A stretch of DNA of 7,594 bases, taken from the NCBI GenBank assembly GCA_030601485.1, contig JAUVTO010000084.1, positions 1 to 7,594 on the forward strand, in the 5' to 3' direction. The position numbers were made by a program, and so were the translations under genes. Below, piece by piece: positions 1 to 6,030 of this stretch (the stretch's first letter is position 1; every line of letters starts with the position of its first letter). The notes below the pieces were generated by a model, which saw only the letters and a program-made list of their open reading frames with translations, did no database searches and had not been told where the DNA came from. The DNA is from Desulfobacterales bacterium (GTDB taxonomy: Bacteria; Desulfobacterota; Desulfobacteria; Desulfobacterales; UBA11574).

Positions 1-525
1 CACTATTACATTGCCGGGATGTAAATCCACATGTAAAATTTTATTTTTGATAAGCGTAGAAACTTGCTTGATGACCGCTTTCATTGCCATACGAGCCTGT
101 TCTTCATTTAGACAACTAAGCTGGGCAAGTGTTTGATGATCTTGGATCTCTCGGGTTACCAGCCAACATTGATAGAACAGGCGGCCTCTATAAGCAAAGG
201 CAACCGGTTCAGGGGCATTTATGCCTAAAGTTCTGACTTTTTGCAGCAGTTCATATTCAATCTGGCAACGCGTTTTTCCATATTTGAGATACCTTTGTTT
301 GATCAGATATCGAATTGCCCCTCCCCGTCTATAATATTTAATAGCTACAGATCCTATGTCTTCAAGCGGGACAACTGTAATTGAAGTTCTTCCACCAAGG
401 GCTGAATTAATACTATCTTTTGGTAAATTAAAGAATCTAATGAGTTGTTTCAGTTGTTGGTCGGCTATATCTGACGATGATCCAAAATGATATGAATTAT
501 AAGTTTTAGTGTGTGTTGTGCTCAT
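1..525 (-). CDS. Lipopolysaccharide kinase, KdkA/WaaP type (C-terminus outside window)
   Basis: Likely an ATP-dependent kinase that phosphorylates Kdo or another inner-core sugar of LPS at the cytoplasmic face of the inner membrane. Only the first 175 residues are present; the frame is open to base 1. Visible: a nucleotide-binding N-lobe with VAIK (K63 as the ATP-contacting lysine), directly followed by YYRRGG (64-69) and a basic stretch with KQRYLKYG (76-83), a combination typical of Kdo kinases; an E-rich helix near E90-E92; APEPVA (104-109); and the catalytic loop HVDLHPGN (165-172), with D167 as catalytic base and N172 as metal ligand. The DFD/DFE metal-binding motif would lie beyond the window edge. 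The start is fixed by an in-frame TAA at 541-543; the ATG at 525 is the only ATG after it, without a good Shine-Dalgarno sequence. Family assignment is firm; the exact acceptor sugar is inference. Confidence 0.85.
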   Translation of the reverse strand, partial: MSTTHTKTYNSYHFGSSSDIADQQLKQLIRFFNLPKDSINSALGGRTSITVVPLEDIGSVAIKYYRRGGAIRYLIKQRYLKYGKTRCQIEYELLQKVRTLGINAPEPVAFAYRGRLFYQCWLVTREIQDHQTLAQLSCLNEEQARMAMKAVIKQVSTLIKNKILHVDLHPGNVIV

Positions 526-836
526 CGAGTATTTTGAGAATTAAAATTTGAGTCTGACGCCAGAGGAATAGGCTACGCATTCCACGGGGCAGGCGCCGGA
601 ATTGGGAAAAAGGGAACGTTTTGCAAAGGTCTTCCATTGGCACAACTAGTTTTCTATACATTAGTGAGACATGGAACGCATATGCACCCGGACAAGGCAA
701 TGTCTCATCCAGATAAGCTGCAATTCCCAAAATTGTTCATCGGAATGAGCAAAAACAGCCGTTTTCAATGCACTAAATTTGAATACAAAAACTTTTCGTT
801 GTTATTTCATAACTATAGAGAAATGAGGTTAATGTG

Positions 837-1046
837 TCAAGAAGGTAATAGCACCTCGATCCCTTCCGAAAAGCGTCCAACAAAGATGGCCGTCACGAAA
901 GTGCATCCCGCAATCAAAAGACACGCCTATCGTGTTAACCAGGGCCATACCTCGACGATGGCCAATGTCTCAAAACGGTTTTTAAGATCGGCATTTTCCT
1001 GTGGTGGTACAATTTTCTCGATAGCTCTGTCCTTTTCCACTTGCAT
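837..1046 (-). pseudogene. Possible remnant of a small membrane protein, interrupted by an amber codon
   Basis: Reading the minus strand from an ATG at 1046 gives 39 codons of hydrophilic, helix-like sequence (it includes EKDRAIEKIVPPQENADLKN), then TAG at 927-929. The same frame then continues for 29 codons that form a convincing membrane helix (ACLLIAGCTFVTAIFVGRF) before TGA at 837-839. A soluble helical segment followed by one transmembrane segment is the architecture of several small membrane proteins, so a decayed gene is plausible. No homologue is recognised and no ribosome binding site is evident. Chance cannot be excluded at this length. Confidence 0.2.
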
Positions 1047-1154
1047 CAGGAAGGTATGGTGGAACTGTAAGCCGAATATGACTTTTTACGAGACCGTTAA
1101 AATTTTTTTAATCTTAATTTAATCTACTTGCAATTTTGTTTCCGTACGGTATTG

Positions 1155-1182
1155 TTGATGAAGCTTAATCAATACATATAAA
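1155..1182 (+). promoter_or_regulatory. Candidate sigma70 promoter upstream of the porin
   Basis: TTGATG (1155-1160) and TATAAA (1177-1182) are separated by 16 nt, a fair match to the sigma70 consensus. It would give a 5' leader of about 245 nt before the porin ATG. Several other AT-rich hexamers nearby could serve instead, so this is only a candidate. No convincing tandem PhoB box was seen, although relatives of this porin are often phosphate regulated. Confidence 0.3.
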
Positions 1183-1421
1183 CTCGACCCTTATGCCCCG
1201 GCAAGGATTCGGACCGGATATTTAGGACAAACAAAACCCGTCAGGGGGTTCGGTGTTGCATATAACACAGCTAAATTGTTCAAAGCCTTTCTCAAACGAG
1301 CTAAATGACCGATTTTAATACATGTTATTCCTTAAAATTTTCAGTAAATACGTTTGGATTCGTTGATTACCGACCAAAGTGTTCGATGGTTCATACCGTC
1401 AACATGAAAATGAATAGGTTT

Positions 1422-1427
1422 GGAGGG
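1422..1427 (+). promoter_or_regulatory. Ribosome binding site of the porin gene
   Basis: GGAGGG lies 5 nt upstream of the ATG at 1433. It is the strongest Shine-Dalgarno sequence in the window and, with the in-frame TAG at 1415-1417, fixes the start of the porin. Confidence 0.8.
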
Positions 1428-1432
1428 AAGCA

Positions 1433-2722
1433 ATGAAAATTTATCTTTTTGTCTGGTTCTGGCTATTGACGTGTTTTGCATTCATCTCTGGTTTAAACGC
1501 TGAGACCGAACCCTTCCTTGAATGCGGACAGCCTTCATATTTTCAATGCAAGATGCTGCGGGGGCTGGATACGGAATGGAAGGGTTGGGAAATTCACTTC
1601 GGAGGTCAACTGACAGTGGATGCCATCACGTATGACAAGGATAACAAGAAAGACAGCGGCCTCAGGTGGGAAACAGTTAATTTACGAATAACAGGAAGGT
1701 ATGGCAACAAGTTCCATTTTCACATAGAACCGGATCTGCTGGGAATAGACACGAAAAACAATCTGTACGAAGCATGGGCAGGTTGGGATATTAACCCGGC
1801 ATTACAGGTGAGGGTGGGCCAGATCCGGGTGGCCTTAAATAGTGAATTTGCAACCCGCCCGGAAGATTTTCCATCCATAGACTATGGTTTCAGTTCGTAT
1901 ATAGATGGTCGATACGATCTTGGCGTGCAAGTTGATGGTTCGTTATGGGGCAGCACCATCTGGTATGAAGGATCCGCCACAGTGGGTGAAGGCTTTGATC
2001 TTGACGGCAACCGGAAATCAGATCCGCAGTGTTCCATTCGGACAGTTGTATTCCCGATGCAAGGCCTTGGGTACAATTTACTGAAAGGGGGATTCTTGGG
2101 TTTGGGTTTTGCTTGGAGCCCGGATTATGATGACGAAATTTTTTTACAGACACCTTTGAGATCTACCGTTTTTACAACCGAAAATTTGGATGGCGATTCA
2201 GCCAGATGGATACACGCCGAATTCGGCTGGTACTGGGGGGCATTCCGGCTGGGTGCTGAACGGGTAGATGGCGAGATTCAGGACGTGAAAGTCGGTAATG
2301 CCATTCGACAGGATTTTGATCAATTGACCTCATGGTCTGCATACGCATCGTGGAATATCACTGGAGAGCGGATGCGATGGGAGCGGGGAAGATGGCTACC
2401 TCCAATGCTTGATGGTCGGCCTGAGGACAAAACGCAGATTTTTGATTGCTTAAAGATTTTGGATCCGTTGGGATGCTTAGAGGTGGCGTTTCGCTATTCC
2501 AATGCCGATATTGATCGCGGCCTATTTGATAGTGGAATGACAACGTATAATCCCTCAACCCAGGAAGTACGGACGGCGACCTTGAACCTGAATTGGTATC
2601 CGCAACCCGGGTTGAAAGTAACGGCAGGTTGGGTCAAAACCATTGCTGATCACGAACTTTCCACTTTTGGAGGAACCAATCGAGATTCTTCTTTTGTGCT
2701 CAGAATGAGCCTTGCCCTCTAA
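1433..2722 (+). CDS. Outer-membrane porin of the OprP/OprO (phosphate/polyphosphate-selective) family
   Basis: A 429-residue outer-membrane beta-barrel protein. Residues 1-23 form a signal peptide (Lys2, hydrophobic core, cleavage after LNA). The mature chain shows alternating amphipathic strands, with family-like segments: a strand ending in RVGQIRVAL (127-135), where this family often has G-x-F/K-x-P; ARWIHAEFGWYWGAFRLGAE (257-276); SAYASWNITGERMRWERG (302-319), matching the ASW-x-LTGE signature; LEVAFRYSNADID (349-361); and LNLNWYP (384-390) near the C-terminus. The length suits the family's usual 16-stranded barrel. Relatives form trimers that pass phosphate, polyphosphate or other anions; specificity cannot be read here, and members in environmental bacteria are often simply 'porins'. 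Oddities: the last residue is Leu rather than the usual aromatic, and the mature chain has five cysteines (31, 39, 200, 339, 348), many for a barrel. It stands alone, convergent with the kinase genes. Confidence 0.85.
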   Translation: MKIYLFVWFWLLTCFAFISGLNAETEPFLECGQPSYFQCKMLRGLDTEWKGWEIHFGGQLTVDAITYDKDNKKDSGLRWETVNLRITGRYGNKFHFHIEPDLLGIDTKNNLYEAWAGWDINPALQVRVGQIRVALNSEFATRPEDFPSIDYGFSSYIDGRYDLGVQVDGSLWGSTIWYEGSATVGEGFDLDGNRKSDPQCSIRTVVFPMQGLGYNLLKGGFLGLGFAWSPDYDDEIFLQTPLRSTVFTTENLDGDSARWIHAEFGWYWGAFRLGAERVDGEIQDVKVGNAIRQDFDQLTSWSAYASWNITGERMRWERGRWLPPMLDGRPEDKTQIFDCLKILDPLGCLEVAFRYSNADIDRGLFDSGMTTYNPSTQEVRTATLNLNWYPQPGLKVTAGWVKTIADHELSTFGGTNRDSSFVLRMSLAL

Positions 2723-2818
2723 TGCTACTATCTGTCTAAGGGCCGAGTTGGTGCAAGATCGATCCGCCGGTCCAATGGGATGGAGGATGAGAGTTGATGC
2801 TTTGACAGAGCGACCGCT

Positions 2819-3667
2819 TCATGGACCACACTTCAATTCCAAAGCCTTGGCCAGCGTTTTTGTGAAATCCAAGCGCTTGCTGTAGCGTTTCTTTTGCCGC
2901 GTGAGCCGCTGGAACATTGCTGTCCAGCCCATCACCGGCACAGTTCCATAACGAAGAAGTTCACAGGCCGTTTGCCGGAAATGGGAAAGGTCTGGATACG
3001 CATCCAGAAGCGTGTTGAGTAAGGGGTAAAAACCATCACCACTCGTTTTTGCCATGGACCGGAGAATTCCCACGATCTCGCGCCGGACGAGCCGATCCAG
3101 ATCCTTTTTCCGAGTGAACACGATCTCGAAGTCGAAGTGCACCAGACGGTCACGTGAGACGAACACGTGAGACAGGGTGGGGTGTTCCTGAAGCAAGCGG
3201 GGCTCGCCGAGTTCAAGTGCACGGGCATGCCGTTTTCCCCAAACCCGGGCGTACCTGGCGATGACTTCCTTTTTAAGCACAAGAGATTTTTGATCGTCTT
3301 GCAGTACCTTTGCCACCGTGGGGCTTGGGATATACTCCATGGCGATGCAGTTGGAGATGTCTTGAGGAAGCTTGGGCAGGGGGTAAACCTCGGGCACGTC
3401 GAAACCTTCTTGCTTCCAGAGCGCCAGCACGTCAAGCTCCGTGTCGTGTCGTGCCTTTGCTGTGATCGAGGACTTTCCCACAAGGAAAAGGGAGCCGAAC
3501 TGCCGGAACAACACTCTCGGGCGCCTCCGCTTCAGACCGTAGCATTTCAGGATCACGAACTTTTCGTTGTGCACTACTTTCATCACCCGCTGCCGGCCGT
3601 CGCCGCGGCGACTAGTGTCCAGGACTTCGGCTTCCCTGAGGTCGATCGGTTTTATGTCGTTCTCCAT
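2819..3667 (-). CDS. LPS-kinase-like protein lacking the catalytic aspartate (possible pseudokinase)
   Basis: A 282-residue protein of the lipopolysaccharide kinase (Kdo/WaaP) fold, second gene of a minus-strand pair. Visible: VILKCY with K41 as ATP-contacting lysine; E77 as the probable salt-bridge Glu; the LALWKQEGFDVPEVY segment (81-95); hinge AMEYI (109-113); EPRL (155-158); and FDFE (178-181), with D179 as metal ligand. In the catalytic loop, the position occupied by Asp in the neighbouring paralogue (D164) is Thr164 within HPTLSHV, so phosphotransfer may be lost or use different chemistry. I place the start at ATG 3667, 13 nt after the upstream stop; an in-frame ATG at 3781 would add 38 residues but overlap the upstream gene by about 100 nt. 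No strong Shine-Dalgarno sequence is present, suggesting translational coupling. The gene is distinctly GC-rich. Fold assignment is good; substrate is unknown. Confidence 0.75.
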   Translation of the reverse strand: MENDIKPIDLREAEVLDTSRRGDGRQRVMKVVHNEKFVILKCYGLKRRRPRVLFRQFGSLFLVGKSSITAKARHDTELDVLALWKQEGFDVPEVYPLPKLPQDISNCIAMEYIPSPTVAKVLQDDQKSLVLKKEVIARYARVWGKRHARALELGEPRLLQEHPTLSHVFVSRDRLVHFDFEIVFTRKKDLDRLVRREIVGILRSMAKTSGDGFYPLLNTLLDAYPDLSHFRQTACELLRYGTVPVMGWTAMFQRLTRQKKRYSKRLDFTKTLAKALELKCGP

Positions 3668-3680
3668 ATCATTTGCCAAT

Positions 3681-4523
3681 TCACGAGTGCAACAGCAGGC
3701 GAAGTTTTTGCGCCGTATTGTACTTCGAGAAGGGTTTCCCCGCTCTCGGCTTGATCTTCCGGTCCAGCATGCGCGCCGCACGGAGCAGGGGGTTTGGGTT
3801 TCGAAAAGCGAAGGTGTACGTGTGCTCGAGCAGGTCTCGGTCCGAATACTGTTCCACCGTGACTCTCATAAAGCGGTCCCAATGCTCCTCCCCAACGGTC
3901 TTGCCCAGGGATTTTAAGTAGGCCAGTATCTCTCGGGCCACTAAATCTTTCACTTTCCGCCGGGATCGGTAGCACATCTCGAAGTCGAAGAAGAGGAACT
4001 GGCCGTCCTCCATGATCATTACGTGCTTGAGGTCTCCGTTCTCATGGATCAGCCTGGGCTCCCTCCGCTCAAGGGCGAGTCGGTGGCGATGGTGCCACAC
4101 GGGAAGAAACCGCTTCCACATGTCAAGACGCTCATCAACCGGAACCTTCGGGTCCGCAAAATAGTGGATGAATCTGGGCCGATCCACGTATTCGAACAGG
4201 CGCCAGCCCTGATGGGGCACGCATCCCTCCACTATCACGTCGTCGTAAGTGTCGAACACCCGGAACCCAGCCTCGCGCCACAGGTTCAGGCACTCGTATT
4301 CCGTGTGCCAACGGGCCAGGGGCATGAATGAAGTCTGGTTGCTTACCAGTACGTTGCCCAAGGTCTTCGAAATGTACTTAAGAAGACTCCGGTCCCCGTA
4401 ATAGACCTTGAGCACTGCGAAGCCGTCTCGGAAGGGGATTTTGTACAGGTAGTTGCCGTTCTTCAAAAGAAGGTAAGGGCTCAGGTCGTTGAAGCGAAGC
4501 ACTTCTTTTGGGTCGGAAGCCAT
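3681..4523 (-). CDS. Lipopolysaccharide kinase family protein (Kdo/WaaP-like)
   Basis: A 280-residue predicted cytoplasmic kinase acting on a lipid-linked core sugar. Landmarks in order: FAVLKVYYG (35-43) with K39 as the ATP lysine; E75 or E77 as the helix-C Glu; LNLWREAGFRVFDTY (79-93); hinge LFEYV (109-113); EPRLIHENGDLKHV (155-168) with D164 as catalytic base; and FFDFE (178-182) with D180 as metal ligand. The usual Asn five residues after the catalytic Asp is Met here, while H167 is shared with the adjacent paralogue. The start is certain within the frame: an in-frame TAG lies only 9 nt upstream (4533-4535), with an AGAGAGA ribosome-binding-like stretch before the ATG. It is first in a two-gene unit, 13 nt ahead of its paralogue, and is served by the promoter at 4703-4731. 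Which sugar it phosphorylates cannot be told; membership of the fold is well supported by motif order. Confidence 0.75.
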   Translation of the reverse strand: MASDPKEVLRFNDLSPYLLLKNGNYLYKIPFRDGFAVLKVYYGDRSLLKYISKTLGNVLVSNQTSFMPLARWHTEYECLNLWREAGFRVFDTYDDVIVEGCVPHQGWRLFEYVDRPRFIHYFADPKVPVDERLDMWKRFLPVWHHRHRLALERREPRLIHENGDLKHVMIMEDGQFLFFDFEMCYRSRRKVKDLVAREILAYLKSLGKTVGEEHWDRFMRVTVEQYSDRDLLEHTYTFAFRNPNPLLRAARMLDRKIKPRAGKPFSKYNTAQKLRLLLHS

Positions 4524-4702
4524 GGAATCTCTCTATCCTAAGTCAAAGGTCCGGTCAAGCCAAATACGTAATAAACGAGAAAGCTGAGACAATAACAATT
4601 CATTGATAGAAAGCCGCTTTTTGAAATTATATGAATCGAAAAAAGTTAAATGGTGTACCGATCTTAGCTTTACCACAGCATATGTAACCCTACGGGAGCG
4701 GT

Positions 4703-4731
4703 AACATAGTGGAGGCAAACCCGTTTGTCAA
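4703..4731 (-). promoter_or_regulatory. Sigma70-like promoter of the kinase pair
   Basis: On the minus strand a perfect TTGACA (4726-4731) is followed by a 17-nt spacer and TATGTT (4703-4708), four of six matches to the -10 consensus. Transcription would start near 4696, giving a leader of about 170 nt before the ATG at 4523. A perfect TATAAT also occurs downstream (4626-4631), but without a recognisable -35 at proper distance. Confidence 0.6.
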
Positions 4732-4909
4732 CCAAAATCCAGCACCTAATCTTTAATCGAGCATTGTTATGCTCCTATATTTTTTATGAAAAAAATCAGC
4801 TTGATCAGGGGTCATTTTTTTGTCGATATGTTTAAAAAAATACAGAAAAAGCAGATTTTGGGCAGGATTGAATAAATATAACAAGTAGGCCCCATAATTT
4901 ATTGAGATG

Positions 4910-4938
4910 TTACCAAAAAACTTATAACTCGCTAAAAT
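4910..4938 (+). promoter_or_regulatory. Candidate promoter of the oxidoreductase/radical SAM operon
   Basis: TTACCA (4910-4915) and TAAAAT (4933-4938) with a 17-nt spacer match the sigma70 hexamers at four and five of six positions. Transcription would begin about 145 nt before the ATG at 5092. In DNA this AT-rich such matches arise easily by chance, so it is only a candidate. Confidence 0.35.
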
Positions 4939-5091
4939 ATAAGCTGAATTTTGTATATAAAAGACTCCGACTCGTGCAAAATTCAAGTATAAAATTGCAA
5001 CAAATATCTTGGATAAAAAGCCGTTGTGTATTGGGAGAAAAAATGCTTTAAATAAGTCCAATAAGAAAAGTGAGCAAGAGGCAAAGGCACA

Positions 5092-6021
5092 ATGAAGACA
5101 GCAATAATAGGCGCCGGCAGAAACAAAAGCGGCATCGGACAATATATCGGAAAATATTTTCAAAAAAACGGGGCAACAGTCACATCGGTGTTGGGAACAA
5201 CAGAAAAAACAGCCCGTAAGGCGTCTTCTATTCTAACACAATATGGAATAGATGCGACTTACTATACGGATTTTAGCAGCATGATGAGAAGAGAACGACC
5301 CGATGCGGTTGTTATCGCTTCTCCGGCACTGACTCACTATGAATATTTGATAAAATGTGTTAAAGAAGGCGTGCATATATTTTGCGAGAAACCATTTGTC
5401 TGGCAGGATAAAAATGATATTGATATAAATTCATTACTTGAAAATATTTTTGAAACGGCCGAAAGCAATAACCTGAAAATAGCAATGAATTCTCAATGTC
5501 CTTTTTCACTGCCATACTATGAACAGCTTTGCGGTCTAGTCCATAGTCAAAAAGTTGACACTTTTTTTATCAGGCTGTCTCCTGTGGTTTCCGGAAAAGA
5601 GATGATTTTAGAATCTGTTCCACACGCCTTGAGCATTCTGTATACGGTACTCGGTGATGGACAAATTGGCAATTTGAGTATTCAAGGGTATAAAGAAAAA
5701 ATAATAACTACGTTTCATTATATCTTTACCAGCGGATATTGTGAGGTTATGATTGAGCTTGTAAGAACAATTCTTCCACCGCGCAGTTTTTCATACGGGT
5801 TTAATGGCAAGATTATTCATCGGGTTTTGGATCTCGATACCTATGATATCTCTTTTAAGTATTCAGATAAAATCCTGATGATAAAAGATCCTTTAGAGCT
5901 ATCGGTGCAAGATTTTATTTCGGCAGTTAGGGATAAACGGGAACTGCTTATCGGTAAAGCACATATTATGAGCAATATGTCTCTGTTAAAAAAAATTTAT
6001 GATTGCTGTGACATAATGTGA
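5092..6021 (+). CDS. Gfo/Idh/MocA-family NAD(P)-dependent oxidoreductase
   Basis: A 309-residue predicted cytoplasmic dehydrogenase, probably acting on a sugar or nucleotide sugar. The N-terminal Rossmann domain begins at residue 2 (KTAIIGAGRNKSGIG) with an expanded glycine-rich loop (G7, G9, G14, G16) in place of plain GxGxxG. DAVVIASPALTHYEYLIKCV (71-90) is the family's second nucleotide-binding segment, and CEKPF (98-102) holds the signature EKP whose lysine contacts cofactor and substrate. In the C-terminal domain, SVPHALSIL (175-183) supplies a likely catalytic His178. The protein is slightly shorter than the family's usual 330-380 residues. Start: the only ATG after the in-frame TGA at 5071-5073; AAAGG lies 4 nt upstream and AAGAGG 10 nt upstream. 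It opens an AT-rich operon with the radical SAM gene 9 nt downstream. The substrate is unknown; the family spans oxidation, reduction and epimerisation of many sugars. Confidence 0.85.
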   Translation: MKTAIIGAGRNKSGIGQYIGKYFQKNGATVTSVLGTTEKTARKASSILTQYGIDATYYTDFSSMMRRERPDAVVIASPALTHYEYLIKCVKEGVHIFCEKPFVWQDKNDIDINSLLENIFETAESNNLKIAMNSQCPFSLPYYEQLCGLVHSQKVDTFFIRLSPVVSGKEMILESVPHALSILYTVLGDGQIGNLSIQGYKEKIITTFHYIFTSGYCEVMIELVRTILPPRSFSYGFNGKIIHRVLDLDTYDISFKYSDKILMIKDPLELSVQDFISAVRDKRELLIGKAHIMSNMSLLKKIYDCCDIM

Positions 6022-6030
6022 GAGATCAAT

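Larger units (their letters stand above)
526..1432. other. Long intergenic region between divergent LPS kinase and porin genes
   Basis: About 900 bp with no convincing intact gene. A plus-strand frame at 637-1122 (161 codons) is open, but it has no Shine-Dalgarno sequence, an unconvincing composition rich in Lys, His, Ser and Cys, and no recognisable motif. On the minus strand a more protein-like frame (837-1046) is cut by an amber codon. The right part (about 1140-1432) is AT-rich and holds a possible sigma70 promoter, a short upstream frame and the porin ribosome binding site. No tRNA, insertion sequence or clear rho-independent terminator was seen. Confidence 0.6.
4524..5091. other. Divergent intergenic region between kinase pair and sugar-modification operon
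   Basis: A 568-bp region separating minus-strand and plus-strand transcription units. The left half carries the kinase promoter and leader. The right half (about 4750-5091) is strongly AT-rich and holds a candidate promoter for the rightward operon. A minus-strand frame, 4753 up to 5163, encodes 136 hydrophobic residues ending in a polar tail (DKKMTPDQADFFHKKYRS); its ATG would lie inside the oxidoreductase gene, so if it is real it is likelier a truncated membrane-protein remnant than an intact gene. A 29-codon plus-strand frame begins at 4786 without a ribosome binding site. No tRNA, insertion sequence or JUMPstart element was found. Confidence 0.55.

Noticed and set aside
506..730. Minus-strand open frame of 74 codons overlapping the start of the left kinase gene
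   Set aside because: It overlaps the clear kinase start in another frame and shows no motif or ribosome binding site.
637..1122. Plus-strand open frame of 161 codons left of the porin
   Set aside because: No ribosome binding site, no recognisable motif, and an unbiased mixture of Lys, Ser, His and Cys; a better minus-strand reading overlaps it.
1245..1262. Small inverted repeat AACCC...GGGTT
   Set aside because: A five-base-pair stem without a T-run; too short to call a terminator or operator.
1380..1410. Possible PhoB box (GTCAAC, TTCAT elements) ahead of the porin
   Set aside because: No pair of 7-nt repeats with the right spacing and sequence can be built.
1433..1501. Possible lipoprotein signal (LLTC) in the porin leader
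   Set aside because: The residue before Cys14 is Thr and the Cys lies inside the hydrophobic core; a normal signal peptidase I site after LNA fits better.
2723..2818. Possible bidirectional terminator between the convergent porin and kinase genes
   Set aside because: I find no stem of useful length followed by a T-run on either strand; only the 8-nt palindrome GATCGATC at 2757-2764.
3167..3917. Long plus-strand frames antisense to the two kinase genes
   Set aside because: They mirror GC-rich coding sequence; the minus-strand kinase motifs are unmistakable here.
3652..3975. Minus-strand frame across the junction of the kinase genes
   Set aside because: It reads the coding sequence of both kinases out of frame and carries no motif.
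4691..4705. GGGAGCGGTAAC resembling an ops/JUMPstart element
   Set aside because: It matches the known GGCGGTAGC core poorly and lies within the minus-strand promoter region.
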